Counted from the first letter of the stretch, positions 38,830 to 51,221 are shown. The stretch is DNA of 64,000 nucleotides from Eunapius fragilis (GCA_963681505.1 OY811979.1:1970714-2034713), one strand, 5' to 3'. Notes: generated by a model from the letters alone, not told the origin. Made by a program: numbers and translations.

Positions 38830-39169
38830 CTAATAGTTTTAATTTGCAGTGCGATGTTTCTTCACATACTAAGGACATGTAATACAGTGTACACTTAAAA
38901 TGATGTAGTTCCAGTATGTGCACTTCTATACAATTTATGCAAGGAAAATTTGTAAGTCTGTTGGGTGGGTTGGCGGGTGGTTGGTCCTTCCCATAGTGCA
39001 TCAAGATGTTCTAACAAGCCCATCGTGGCACATGTAACCTTACCTAAGTGACAAGGCCATATGCAGGTACTGTAGTGCTTTTTACTACCGCTGCATACGT
39101 GTGTTCAAATTATACATGGCACTGCAGGTGTCAAGCTAGCTGGTAAAAGACACGCCACACGTGTAAGTG

Positions 39170-39247
39170 AAGCCTGGTTAATTCATGGACAACGACTTAA
39201 TTTAGGTGACAAGGTAGGTACGGTAGTGCGTTTGAATCGCACGGCTT
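39170..39247 (+). other. tRNA-like fold (copy B)
   Basis: Same 78-nt candidate as in copy A: T-arm-like hairpin GTGCG-TTTGAAT-CGCAC and a five-pair outer stem. Weak evidence. Confidence 0.25.
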
Positions 39248-39436
39248 AGAGATATAATATTGAACGTGGCCTAGCAGATGTGAATTAAGCTCGTAGGTGG
39301 CACGCCAGTCGTGTGGGAAGCTTAGTTAATAGAAAAAACTTGTATCAACGGCCAAATGTGCGGACGCTATACAAAAAAGTAATTAGGAACGTACATTGAT
39401 GGAAGTTCAATAGACGAGAACAAAGTTCGGTCTTGC

Positions 39437-39691
39437 GTGGGCAGTCTGTCCTCGCTCCTGTGCCACACATTTCTAAAGGATGAAAGGTGTAAGGCAAGGC
39501 TATGGCAAATTTCAAAGTATCCAGTGGTTGTACATAAAGGGACTCACGCATTGTATTCCGGAATAGGTCGTACACTCTCCCGCGTACCCCTGTTGCACCT
39601 TCAGAAATGTGCGGCACGTATATCCCACCCTTCGTACCTGTTTAAACAGCTCAGCTCTGCTATTGAGGCCAATCGCTACAAAGTGCATTAA
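39437..39691 (+). CDS. Unrecognised 84-residue open frame (copy B)
   Basis: Copy of the 84-residue frame described at 11,790-12,044, differing near the C-terminus. The function is unknown and coding status is doubtful. Confidence 0.15.
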   Translation: MGSLSSLLCHTFLKDERCKARLWQISKYPVVVHKGTHALYSGIGRTLSRVPLLHLQKCAARISHPSYLFKQLSSAIEANRYKVH

Positions 39692-40682
39692 AAGGAATAA
39701 TTAATAAGTAACTATTTCAAATTCAAATTTTAAGGATTAGATTGGTACATAGCGTACAGGTTGCTTATTGTAGTGACGCAAGGATTTTTAAAAGGTGAGT
39801 GAGGGGCAAAGCTTATATCTGTGAGGAGTGTGTGTGCAGTGTGTTTGCGCTGGATGGTCTGCCTCGTAACTAGAGGTCTACTTGATGCAGCAATTGGTCC
39901 TATATGGTGCTTACGATACGACAGAGCACAACGCAATCTTCCAACAACACATCATAATGCAGTCGCGCTTTGAACCTATTGTACAACTACGTCAAGCCTT
40001 GATGTTAGTAAAATAGACACCCGTAAATGACATTCGTGCTAAACAATTACTGCTCTGTTCAGAGCAACCATACAAATATACCTGGTGCTAACCACAAGGA
40101 TTCGTAGCACAGTGCAACACTGGGCAAGATGATAAACAAATAATTTTAGTCGTGCCCGGACCATACAATGTATTAAATCAATTGATTTTCAATTGGCAGC
40201 CAAACAAACTCAAGGCATAAGTGGTGTCGTGACTCTAAGCTTTTCCCATTGTAATGATAGCTTGTTTATGTGTGCCCGTGACCTAGAACGCTGACGGCGT
40301 AGTATGCATGGATTTGAACGAGGGTACCCATGTCTATTCTAATAGCTAGAGTATGTTTGAAAGGCATTTGCAAGTGTGCACGCGACTACGAAAGCTTGCC
40401 CCGCGGGTATTTAGGCTAGTGTAAGCGTACCCGTGGCTATGTAAGCGATGTAAGTGAATACAAGTGCTCCCGTGACAACGTAAGCTTGCCCCGTGGCAAT
40501 GTATGCGTACCCGTGGCTATGTAAGCTAATGATGTAAGTATACTATTAACATGGGGCACGGCAGATGTGAACGAAGGTTGTAAATAGCACGCGGTAGAAA
40601 GTGATGCTGTGGGTAGCACTTACCAACATCCTCGACGAGCGTTTAATAGACGAGTACAAAGTACGGTTTTCACCTGGGCTGC

Positions 40683-41552
40683 CCCACTACCAATCCCACT
40701 ACCACTACCAATCCCACTACTACTACCACTACCACTACCAATCCCACTACCACTACCAATCCCACTACCAATCCCACTACCACCACCACTATCAATCCCA
40801 CTACCTCTATCACTATCACTACCAATTCCACTACCACTACCACTTCCATTACCAATCCCACTACCAATTCCACTACCACTACCACTACCACTACCAATCC
40901 CACTACCAATCCCACTACCACTACCAATCCCATTACCACTACCACTACCAATCCCACTACCAATCCCAATACCACTATCAATCCCACTACCAATCCCACT
41001 ACCAATCCCACTACCATTACCACTTCCAATCCCACTACCACTACCACTACCAATCCCACTGCCAATCCCACTCCCACTACCGCTACCACTACCAATCCCA
41101 CTACGACTACCACTACCACTACCAACCCCACTACCAATGCCACTACCAATACAACTACCAATCCCACTACCTCTACCACTACCACTACCAATCCAACTAC
41201 AAATCCCACTACCAATCCCACTACCTCTACCACTATCACCACCATTCCCACTACCACTACCACTACCATTACCAATCCCACTACCAATCCCACAAGCACA
41301 ACCACTACCAATCCCACTACCACTACCACTTGTAATTCCCCTACCAATCCCACTACCACTACAATTGCCATTACCAATCCCACTACCTATCCCACTACCA
41401 AACCCACTACCACTACCACTACCACTACCAATCCCACTATCTCTACCACTACCACTACCAATCCCACTACCAATCCCACTACCACCACCACTACCAATCC
41501 CACTACCAATCCCACTACCACTACCACTACCAATCCCACTACCACTACCAAT
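40683..41552 (-). repeat. 12-bp satellite, inverted (copy B)
   Basis: About 870 bp of CCCACTACCAAT and CCACTA units, the reverse complement of roughly 9,920-10,800. It carries the same rare variants (for example CACTATCAATCCC, CACTACCTCTATC and CCAATACAACTACC). It passes directly into palindromic satellite near 41,552. Confidence 0.95.
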
Positions 41553-42234
41553 TATGACTCCTGCAGGAGTGAGCAATCTCCATGTATGACTCCTGCAGGA
41601 GTAATATATGTCACTATCAATGACTCCTGCAGGAGTCACGTATTTCAATATATGACTCCTGCAGGAGTGAAGTATTTCATTGAATGACTCCTGCAGGAGT
41701 CAAGAATGTCAATATGTATGACTCTTGCAGGAGTCAAGGATCTCCATACATGAAACCTGCAGGAGTCAAGTATGTCAGTATCAATGACTCCTGCAGGAGT
41801 CAAGTATCTCAATGTATGACTCCTGCAGGATTGAAGTATTTCAATGTATGACTCCTGCTGGAGTCAATTATGTCAATACGTATGACTCCTGCAAGAGTCA
41901 AGTATCTCCATGCATGACTCCTGCAGGAGTCAAATATGTCAGTATCAATGACTCCTGCAGGAGTCATATGTCAATTTGTATGACTCCTGAAGGTGTGAGC
42001 AATCTCCATGTATGACTCCTGCAGGAGTCAAGTATGTTAGAAAGTATGAGTCCTGCAGGAGTCAAGTATGTCAATATGTATGACTCCTGCAGGAGTCAAC
42101 TATATATTTGCATGACTCCTGCAGGAGTCAAGTATGTCAGATTGGATGACTGCTGCTGGAGTCTAATATGTCAGAATGTATGACTCCTGCTGGAGTCAAC
42201 TATATATTTGCATGACTCCTGCAGAAGTCAAATA
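41553..42234 (+). repeat. Palindromic TGACTCC satellite
   Basis: About 20 units, matching 35,890-36,566, leading into element C. Confidence 0.95.
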
Positions 42235-42466
42235 TGTGATGTCTGATACACAACTAAATCCAAAACCGGGATTATGGAATGTCAATTACAACGTGCACTC
42301 AACTTAAATAGTCCAATTAATGCAATCACTGCGCATGCTCCTACTAAGTCCAGTTCTTCACATATCTTTTCCCCTAAGAAAAACCCGCTTGATATTTTTC
42401 AACTTGCTTCTTGTTTCTCCTAGGTCTTCCATCGGGTTCCCGTACATCCGGTACCTGCCTATTCGG

Positions 42467-42874
42467 GCGAGAAGATGTAATTTTGGGCAAGCGCTGTCAG
42501 AAATGTTAAGAGACAGGCTCGTGTGTGGAGTAAATGATGAAAGAATCCAAAAAAGGTTGCTGTTGAAAGCAAAACTGGTGATAAAAGATGGGATAGTGCC
42601 TAAGTTTTGTAAGGCTCGCCCGGTGCCATATGCTTTGAAGGGACAGGTGGAAGAAGAGTTGGATAGACTGACCAGGGAGGGTATTTTAGAGCCAGTGGAA
42701 ATAGCAGAATGGGCAGCCCCAATAGTGCCAGTGGTGAAGACAGATAAAAAGATTAGGATTTGTGGTGATTTCCAGTTAACAATAAACCCAGCTTTGGAAG
42801 TAGATAGATATCCTATTCCAAAAATATTGGATTTTTTAGCCACCTAGGCAGGAGGGAAGATGTTTTCAAAACTG
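42467..42874 (+). pseudogene. gag-RT fusion fragment, copy C
   Basis: Same motifs as copy A. An in-frame stop (TAG at about 42,845) replaces the Leu of the ATLPGGK motif, just upstream of the 28S junction. Non-functional. Confidence 0.8.
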
Positions 42875-42905
42875 GACCTCAGCTCAGGCGTGACTACCCG
42901 CTGAA

Positions 42906-42938
<33 letters not shown>

Positions 42939-43125
42939 CAACAGGGATTCCCCCAGTAACGGCGAGTGAAGCGGGAATAGCTCGAGCCTTAAATCTCCGG
43001 CGAACAGCCGGCGAATTGTAGCCGAGAGAGGCACCTGCGCTCGGTAGTCGGTCGGCCAAAGTTGACCTGGAATGGCGCGTCATAGAGGGTGAGAACCCCG
43101 TACGCGGCCGATTGGCTGCCGAGAT
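42875..43125 (+). pseudogene. 28S rRNA 5'-end fragment, copy C
   Basis: Same captured fragment. It keeps AGTAACGGCGAG but has local changes in the variable stem (GGCACCTGCGCTCGG against GGCAGCAGCGCTCGG in copy B). Confidence 0.9.
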
Positions 43126-43428
43126 ATTAGGTGGCTTTGGAGACATCAGGATCAGATACGGAAACGCAGTACTGGGTGCTTGGAGGAGTGGATTCCGACA
43201 GAGGAAGTCACTGGAACAGCAAACGAGAATGAACAGGAAACAAGACAACACGACGAAGTACCCAGACAAGTTGGAGTAGAGGTAAGACTGGATGACTATG
43301 ATGCAGTACTAGAGGAGGCAGAGCAAGGAGGGGGACCAAATAGGCAGGTACCGGATGTACGAGAACCCGAAGGAAGACCTAGGAGAAACAAGAAGCAAGT
43401 TGAAAAATATCAAGCGGGTTTTTCTTAG
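43120..43428 (+). pseudogene. Integrase C-terminal fragment, copy C
   Basis: Same WLWRHQDQIRKR motif and natural stop as copies A and B. The zinc-binding and catalytic domains are absent. Confidence 0.75.
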
Positions 43429-43439
43429 GGGAAAAGATA

Positions 43440-43567
43440 TGTGAAGAACTGGACTTAGTAGGAGCATGCGCAGTGATTGCATTAATTGGACTATTTAAGT
43501 TGAGTGCACGTTGTAATTGACATTCCATAATCCCGGTTTTGGATTTAGTTGTGTATCAGACATCACA
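43440..43567 (+). repeat. LTR (copy C right terminus)
   Basis: 128-bp LTR, near-identical to those of copies A and B, with the polypurine tract just upstream. Confidence 0.8.
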
Positions 43568-44368
43568 AAGTATGTCAGATGGGATGACTGCTTCAGGAGT
43601 CAAATATGTCACTATCAATGACTCCTACAGGAGTCAAGTATTTCAATGTATGACTCCTACAAGAGTCAAGTTTGTCAGTATGCATGAGTACTGCAGGAGT
43701 CAAATATTTCAATGAATGACTCCTGCAGGAGTAAAATATGTCAATTTGTATGACTCCCGCAGGAGTCAAGTATCTCATTGTATGACTCCTGCAGGAGTCA
43801 AGTATGTCACTATGCAAGACTCCTGCAGGAGTCAAGTATTTCAATGTATGACTCCTGCAGGAGTCAAGGATGTCAATATGTATGACTTCTACAGGAGTCA
43901 AGTATCTCCATGCATGACTCCTACAGGAGTGAAAAATCTCCATGTATGACTCCTGCAGGAGTCAAGTATGTCAGTATGTATGACACCAGCCTGAGTCAAA
44001 TATGTCACTATGAATGACTCCTGCAGGAGTCAAGTATTTCAATGTATGACTCCTGCAGGAGTGAAGTATATCAATGAATGACTCCTACAGGAGTCAAGAA
44101 TGTCAATATGTATGACTCTTGCAGGAGTCAAGGATCTCCATGCATGACACCTGCAGGAGTCAAGTATGTCAGTATCAATGACTCCTGCAGGAGTCAAGTA
44201 TTTCAATGTATGACTCAAGTATTTCAATGTATGACTCCTGCAGGAGTCAAATATATCATTATGTATGACTCTTGCAGGAGTCAACTCTATACTTGCATGA
44301 CTCCTGCAGGAGTCAAGTATTTCAATGTATGACTCCTGCAGGAGTCAAGTATGTCAGTATGTATGACT
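43568..44368 (+). repeat. Palindromic TGACTCC satellite
   Basis: About 24 units between element C and the low-copy block. It matches 37,901-38,829 minus about 131 bp. Confidence 0.95.
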
Positions 44369-46217
44369 AATAGTTTTAATTTGCAGTGCGATGTTTCTTC
44401 ACATACTAAGGACATGTAATACAGTGTACACTTAAAATGATGTAGTTCCAGTATGTGCACTTCTATACAATTTATGCAAGGAAAATTTGTAAGTCTGTTG
44501 GGTGGGTTGGCGGGTGGTTGGTCCTTCCCATAGTGCATCAAGATGTTCTAACAAGCCCATCGTGGCACATGTAACCTTACCTAAGTGACAAGGCCATATG
44601 CAGGTACTGTAGTGCTTTTTACTACCGCTGCATACGTGTGTTCAAATTATACATGGCACTGCAGGTGTCAAGCTAGTTGGTAAAAGACACGCCACACGTG
44701 TAAGTGAAGCCTGGTTAATTCATGGACAACGACTTAATTTAGGTGACAAGGTAGGTACGGTAGTGCGTTTGAATCGCACGGCTTAGAGATATAATATTGA
44801 ACGTGGCCTAGCAGATGTGAATTAAGCTCGTAGGTGGCACGCCAGTCGTGTGGGAAGCTTAGTTAATAGAAAAAACTTGTATCAACGGCCAAATGTGCGG
44901 ACGCTATACAAAAAAGTAATTAGGAACGTACATCGATGGAAGTTCAATAGACGAGAACAAAGTTCGGTCTTGCGTGGGCAGTCTGTCCTCGCTCCTGTGC
45001 CACACATTTCTAAAGGATGAAAGGTGTAAGGCAAGGCTATGGCAAATTTCAAAGTATCCAGTGGTTGTACATAAAGGGACTCACGCATTGTATTCCGGAA
45101 TAGGTCGTACACTCTCCCGCGTACCCCTGTTGCACCTTCAGAAATGTGCGGCACGTATATCCCACCCTTCGTACCTGTTTAAACAGCTCAGCTCTGCTAT
45201 TGAGGCCAATCGCTACAAAGTGCATTAAAAGGAATAATTAATAAGTAACTATTTCAAATTCAAATTTTAAGGATTAGATTGGTACATATCGTACAGGTTG
45301 CTTATTGTAGTGACGCAAGGATTTTTATAAGGTGAGTGAGGGGCAAAGCTTATATCTGTGAGGAGTGTGTGTGCAGTGTGTTTGCGCTGGATGGTCTGCC
45401 TCGTAACTAGAGGTCTACTTGATGCAGCAATTGGTCCTATATGGTGCTTACGATACGCCAGAGCACAACGCAATCTTCCAACAACACATCATAATGCAGT
45501 CGCGCTTTGAACCTATTGTACACTACGTCAAGCCTTGATGTTAGTAAAATAGACACCCGTAAATGACATTCGTGCTAAACAATTACTGCTCTGTTCAGAG
45601 CAACCATACAAATATACCTGGTGCTAACCACAAGGATTCGTAGCACAGTGCAACACTGGGCAAGATGATAAACAAATAATTTTAGTCGTGCCCGGACCAT
45701 ACAATGTATTAAATCAATTGATTTTCAATTGGCAGCCAAACAAACTCAAGGCATAAGTGGTGTCGTGACTCTAAGCTTTTCCCATTGTAATGATAGCTTG
45801 TTTATGTGTGCCCGTGACCTAGAACGCTGACGGCGTAGTATGCATGGATTTGAACGAGGGTACCCATGTCTATTCTAAAGGCTAGAGTATGTTTGAAAGG
45901 CATTTGTAAGTGTGCACGCGACTACGAAACCTTGCCCCGCGGGTATTTAGGCTAGTGTAAGCGTACCCGTGGCTATGTAAGCGATGTAAGTGAATACAAG
46001 TGCTCCCGTGACAACGTAAGCTTGCCCCGTGGCAATGTATGCGTACCCGTGGCTATGTAAGCGAATGATGTAAGTATACTATTAACATGGGGCACGGCAG
46101 ATGTGAACGAAGGTTGTAAATAGCACGCGGTAGAAAGTGATGCTGTGGGTAGCACTTACCAACATCCTCGATGAGCGTTTAATAGACGAGTACAAAGTAC
46201 GGTTTTCACCTGGGCTG
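44369..46217. repeat. Low-copy block, copy C
   Basis: Third copy of the 1.85-kb block. It includes the 84-residue frame (44,974-45,228) and the tRNA-like fold (44,707-44,784). No recognised gene. Confidence 0.85.
44974..45228 (+). CDS. Unrecognised 84-residue open frame (copy C)
   Basis: Identical in translation to the copy B frame. The function is unknown and coding status is doubtful. Confidence 0.15.
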   Translation: MGSLSSLLCHTFLKDERCKARLWQISKYPVVVHKGTHALYSGIGRTLSRVPLLHLQKCAARISHPSYLFKQLSSAIEANRYKVH

Positions 46218-47072
46218 CCCCACTACCAATCCCACTACCACTACCAATCCCACTACTACTACCACTACCACTACCAATCCCACTACCACTACCAATCCCA
46301 CTACCAATCCCACTACCACCACCACTATCAATCCCACTACCTCTATCACTATCACTACCAATTCCACTACCACTACCACTTCCATTACCAATCCCACTAC
46401 CAATTCCACTACCACTACCACTACCACTACCAATCCCACTACCAATCCCACTACCACTACCAATCCCATTACCACTACCACTACCAATCCCACTACCAAT
46501 CCCAATACCACTATCAATCCCACTACCAATCCCACTACCAATCCCACTACCATTACCACTTCCAATCCCACTACCACTACCACTACCAATCCCACTGCCA
46601 ATCCCACTCCCACTACCGCTACCACTACCAATCCCACTACGACTACCACTACCACTACCAACCCCACTACCAATGCCACTACCAATACAACTACCAATCC
46701 CACTACCTCTACCACTACCACTACCAATCCAACTACAAATCCCACTACCAATCCCACTACCTCTACCACTATCACCACCATTCCCACTACCACTACCACT
46801 ACCATTACCAATCCCACTACCAATCCCACTAGCACAACCACTACCAATCCCACTACCACTACCACTTGTAATTCCCCTACCAATCCCACTACCACTACAA
46901 TTGCCATTACCAATCCCACTACCTATCCCACTACCAAACCCACTACTACTACCACTACCACTACCACTACCAATCCCACTATCTCTACCACTACCACTAC
47001 CAATCCCACTACCAATCCCACTACCACCACCACTACCAATCCCACTACCAATCCCACTACCACTACCACTAC
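46218..47072 (-). repeat. 12-bp satellite, inverted (copy C)
   Basis: About 855 bp of CCCACTACCAAT-type units, near-identical to 40,683-41,540. It is interrupted at 47,073 by TTAGGG repeats. Confidence 0.95.
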
Positions 47073-47090
47073 TTAGGGTTAGGGTTAGGG
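47073..47090 (+). repeat. Interstitial telomeric tract (TTAGGG)3
   Basis: Three perfect TTAGGG units lie exactly at the junction between the C-rich satellite and the first copy of the subtelomeric-type repeat. TTAGGG is the ancestral metazoan telomere hexamer. Confidence 0.9.
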
Positions 47091-48420
47091 TGGATTTATG
47101 GCCCTGGCATAGTTTCTATTTACCATGTTATGGAGCTTCTTGTAGGTTACAAGTGGGGGCGGATACGCCCGTCACGTTTAATCACGTGATATGAGGGAGG
47201 CGAAATTTGTGTGCAACCCCCAGTGTGTTTTCCAAACTAGTACATCTCTTTACAAGTAGCTAGAGCATGTGATAGCTAGTGATAATTCAGTTATTCAGTT
47301 CTATCAGACTCTCCAAGCTGGACAACCACATATACTAAGGACGGCTGATGGCCACTGATATTTTCAACCTGAAGACTTTGGCTTGGAGCAGGTGAAGGGA
47401 GCATGGGTGACATCTCAGCAGAATGGCCCTAGCATATTCTGCGTCAGTAACGTGATACCCCCAGATTTTTAATATTCTGAGATAGGGGCTGGAGAAGAGA
47501 AAAGGGATGGAATGTGTTATTAAGTGGTACATAAAAAAGGACAAGTTATAAGACAAATAAAATATTGAATTTGTGTGTTTGTTCAACAGTTACATGATGA
47601 AATCATATCACATGAAGGGAGGGGGGTGGGGTGAAAGAGGGACAGACATAGGTGTGGCAATGTTGCTAGTCACCTCACTCCTAATTCTCTGTCTCCCTCC
47701 CCCACCCTCACCATATCTCCTGAACACCCTCATTCTCCACACACACACACACACACAAATACACACACATGCAAACATACGTACACATTGCCCCACACAC
47801 ATGCACAAACACAGTGACACACATGCACACAACCTTTGCTGGTCCTTCGATCAGTTTAGTAAGCTCGGTCGGCATCCAGCCAAAATAGCCAACCCTTCTC
47901 TTACAGCCAAACGTTTCTCAGCTAGAGAAGTACTGATAGAGTGTTGAGGTAGTAATGGTTGTGTGTTGAAGTGAGAGTGTATCTCAGGGAAGCCTTTGAG
48001 GAATGGTCTGGACACTCCTGTAAATGAACCACTAGCTCAACAAGCGAGTTCTCAACTTTATTCACAAGCACCCACGGACTGTGAACAAGAACAAGAAAAA
48101 GGGTTAACAGCTGAAGAGTCGGACATAGACATTCACAAGTATATACATTCATTAATACATTTGAAATTATGAATCTTAACGGTTTTGTTAATGCGTAGGT
48201 TTATTGTTGATCGGTTGATCTGGGTAGATCGCAATTAGGCTGCTCACGTGAGTACCATTTATATTCAATGGCGACGTACAACAGGCAAGAACATATGACA
48301 GGCGGATGGTAGGACCTACCAGGGTGATCACAGCGTAGTTGGATAATCATTTATCAACAGGCTCAATTCATATTAGCTGTAATTGTGAGAAAATGGTCAA
48401 TTCTTATTAGTGCACACAAC
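47073..48420 (+). mobile_element. TTAGGG-headed dispersed repeat, copy 1 (about 1.35 kb)
   Basis: Begins with TTAGGG units followed by TGGATTTATGGCCCTGGC. It is near-identical to 62,902-64,000 over the whole visible length and to 50,009-50,910 over the first 900 bp. Its last 90 bp (48,331-48,420) match the end of copy 2 (51,068-51,160). It holds a CA microsatellite (about 47,738-47,757) and a GGGAGGGGGGTGGGG stretch. No convincing protein is encoded. It could be a telomere-associated repeat or a mobile element with telomere-like ends. Confidence 0.75.
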
Positions 48421-49950
48421 CCCCTCAACACCCCCAGTGCACACCCATAGGTATGTACACATCCCCTCAACACCCCCAGTGCACACCCATAGGTATGCAC
48501 ACATCCCCCTCAACACCCCCTACGCACACCCATAGGTATGTACACATCCCTTTAACACCCCCAGTGCACAATCATAGGTATGCACACATCCCCCTCAACA
48601 CCCCCTACGCACACCCATAGCTATGCACACATCCGCCTCAACACCCCCAGCGCACACCTATAGGTATGTACACATCCCCCTCAAGACCCCCAGTGCACAC
48701 ACATAGCTATGCACACATCCCCCTCAACACCCCCAGTGCACACCCATAGGTATGTACACATCCCCTCAACACCCCCCAGCGCACACCCATAGCTATGCAC
48801 ACATCCCCCTCAACACCCCCAGTGCACACCCATAGGTATGTACACATCCCCTTCCCCCCCCCCCCCAGCGCACACCCATAGGTATGCACACATCCCCCTC
48901 AACACCCCCAGTGCACACACATAGCTATGTACACATCCCCCTCAATACTCCCAGTGCACACCCTTAGGTATGTACACATCCCCTCAACACCCCCAGTGCA
49001 CACCCATAGGTATGCACACATCCCCTTCAACACCCCCAGTGCACACCCATAGCTATGTACACATCCCCCTCAACACTCCCAGTGCACAGCCATAGGTATG
49101 TACACATCCCCTCAACACCCCCCAGTGCACACCCATAGCTATGCACACATCCCCCTCAACACCCCCAGTGCACACCCATACGTATGTACACATCCCCTCA
49201 ACACCAGCAGTGCACACTCATAGGTATGCACACATCCCCCTCAACACCCCCTACGCACACCCATAGCTATGCACACATCACCCTCAACACCCCCAGTGCA
49301 CACCCATAGGTATGTACACATCCCCTCAACACCCCCAGTGCACACTCATAGGTATGCACACATCCCCCTCAACACCCCCTACGCACACCCATAGCTATGC
49401 ACACATCCGCCTCAACACCCCCAGTGCACACCCATAGGTATGCACACATCACCCTCAACACCCCCAGCGCACACCCATAGGTATGTACACATCCCCCTCA
49501 ACACCCCCAGTGCACACCCATAGGTATGTACACATCCCCTTCCCCCCCCCCCCCCCCCCAGCGCACACCCATAGGTATGCACACATCCCCTTCAACACCC
49601 CCAGTGCACACCCATAGCTATGTACACATCCCCCTCAACACTCCCAGTGCACAGCCATAGGTATGTACACATCCCCTCAACACCCCCCTGCGCACACCCA
49701 CATCCCCTCAACACCCCCCAGCGCACACACATAGCTATGTACACATCCCCCTCAACACCAGCAGTGCACACCCATAGGTATGTACACATCCCCCTCAACA
49801 CCAGCAGTGCACACCCATAGGTATGTACACATCCCCCTCAACACCAGCAGTGCACACACATAGCTATGTACACATCCCCCTCAACACCAGCAGTGCACAC
49901 CCATAGGTATGTACACATCCCCCTCAACACCCCCAGTGCGCACACATCCC
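48421..49950 (+). repeat. 43-bp minisatellite, about 35 units
   Basis: Units of about 43 bp with the pattern CCCTCAACACCCCCAGTG, then CACACCCATAGGTATG, then TACACATCC. Common variants are TAGCTATG for TAGGTATG and CCTACGCACAC for CCAGTGCACAC. It includes C-runs near 48,852-48,866 and 49,541-49,559. It starts directly at the end of the first TTAGGG-headed repeat. Short frames in it only mirror the repeat. Confidence 0.95.
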
Positions 49951-50008
49951 ACCTCTAAACCTTTCCAATTGGAAATAAGGTGTTATTACCTATTCTACCA
50001 GCCCGAGG

Positions 50009-50978
50009 TTAGGGTTAGGGTGGATTTATGGCCCTGGCATAGTTTCTATTTACCATGTTATGGAGCTTCTTGTAGGTTACAAGTGGGGGCGGATACGCCC
50101 GTCACGTTTAAGCACGTGATATGAGGGAGGCGAAATTTGTGTGCAACCCCCAGTGTGTTTTCCAAACTAGTACATCTCTTTACAAGTAGCTAGAGCATGT
50201 GATAGCTAGTGATAATTCAGTTATTCAGTTCTATCAGACTCTCCAAGCTGGAGAGTGATCTGGAAGCACAGCCAGACCTTGACGAAGTGTTATACTCACC
50301 ACGAGTGCTTTCTCCTGGGTCCTCTTTTACATCCCAGCTCAGCCTAAGCTCATCCATCTGTGAGATAAACAGCCAGACTCTCCAAGCTGGACAACCACAT
50401 ATACTAAGGACGGCTGATGGCCACTGATATTTTCAACCTGAAGACTTTGGCTTGGAGCAGGTGAAGGGAGCATGGGTGACATCTCAGCAGAAAGGCCCTA
50501 GCTTATTCTGCGTCAGTAACGTGATACCCCCAGATTTTTAATATTCTGAGATAGGGGCTGGAGAATAGAAAAGGGATGGAATGTGTTATTAAGTGGTACA
50601 TAAAAAAGGACAAGTTATAAGACAAATAAAATATTGAATTTGTGTGTTTGTTCAACAGTTACATGATGAAATCATATCACATGAAGGGAGGGGGGTGGGG
50701 TGAAAGAGGGACAGACATAGGTGTGGCAATGTTGCTAGTCACCTCACTCCTAATTCTCTGTCTCCCTCCCCCACCCTCACCATATCTCCTGAACACCCTC
50801 ATTCTCCACACACACACACACAAATACACACACATGCAAACATACGTACACATTGCCCCACACACATGCACAAACACAGTGACACACATGCACACAACCT
50901 TTGCTGGTCCATGCGAACAGGGGAAGCATAGCTCCCATGTGGACAGAGGAAGCATAGCTCCCACACACACACATCCAA

Positions 50979-51050
<72 letters not shown>

Positions 51051-51160
51051 AGCAGTACGTACCTATCAGGGTTCACAGCGTAGTTGGATAATCATTTCTC
51101 AACAGGCTCAATTCATATCAGCTGTAATTGTGAGAAAATGGTCAATTCTTATTAGTGCAC

Positions 51161-51165
<5 letters not shown>
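50009..51165 (+). mobile_element. TTAGGG-headed dispersed repeat, copy 2 (internally rearranged)
   Basis: Starts with two TTAGGG units. It carries 139 bp (50,253-50,391) that copies 1 and 3 lack, lying between 18-bp direct repeats. At 50,911 it departs from the other copies and is replaced by a 27-bp minisatellite (GGAAGCATAGCTCCCATG) and a long CA tract. The shared 3' end resumes at about 51,068-51,160. Confidence 0.75.
50982..51048 (+). repeat. (CA)n microsatellite
   Basis: Uninterrupted CA dinucleotides over about 67 bp; a second tract lies at 51,159-51,219. Confidence 0.97.

Positions 51166-51219
<54 letters not shown>
51159..51219 (+). repeat. (CA)n microsatellite
   Basis: CA dinucleotides at the 3' edge of TTAGGG-headed copy 2, followed by a GATGGCTGGATGGCTAGC short repeat. 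Confidence 0.95.

Positions 51220-51221
<2 letters not shown>

Larger units (their letters stand above)
38830..40682. repeat. Low-copy block, copy B
   Basis: The reverse complement of 10,801-12,650 and a direct copy of 44,369-46,217, with few substitutions. It is bounded by palindromic satellite on the left and C-rich 12-bp satellite on the right. No recognised gene. Confidence 0.85.
35890..41552 (+). repeat. Segmental duplication, tandem copy 1 (contains element B)
   Basis: About 5.66 kb: palindromic satellite, composite element, palindromic satellite, low-copy block and C-rich 12-bp satellite. It is followed directly by a second copy at 41,553-47,072. The offset is 5,668 bp at the element and 5,537 bp after about 38,520, because copy 1 holds roughly four extra satellite units (about 131 bp). 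Confidence 0.9.
42235..43567 (+). mobile_element. Composite Ty3/gypsy-28S foldback element, copy C
   Basis: Inverted LTR 42,235-42,362, inverted integrase tail 42,363-42,466, gag-RT 42,467-42,874, 28S 42,875-43,125, integrase C-terminus to 43,428 and LTR 43,440-43,567. It has the same satellite flanks as copy B, which supports duplication after a single insertion. Confidence 0.87.
41553..47072 (+). repeat. Segmental duplication, tandem copy 2 (contains element C)
   Basis: Second tandem copy of 35,890-41,552. Its terminal 12-bp satellite is cut at 47,072, where a TTAGGG-headed repeat begins. Confidence 0.9.

Noticed and set aside
12651-44368. CRISPR-like array (regular palindromic repeats with 14-16-bp spacers)
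   Set aside because: The linkers are themselves repeated and too short for spacers, the host is eukaryotic, no cas genes are present, and higher-order periods show satellite amplification.
48707-49820. Short Cys/Gly-rich and Pro-rich frames in the 43-bp minisatellite
   Set aside because: They repeat with the unit and have no independent support.
50677-51091. Val-Cys and Thr-His repeat frames
   Set aside because: They are translations of CA/GT microsatellites.
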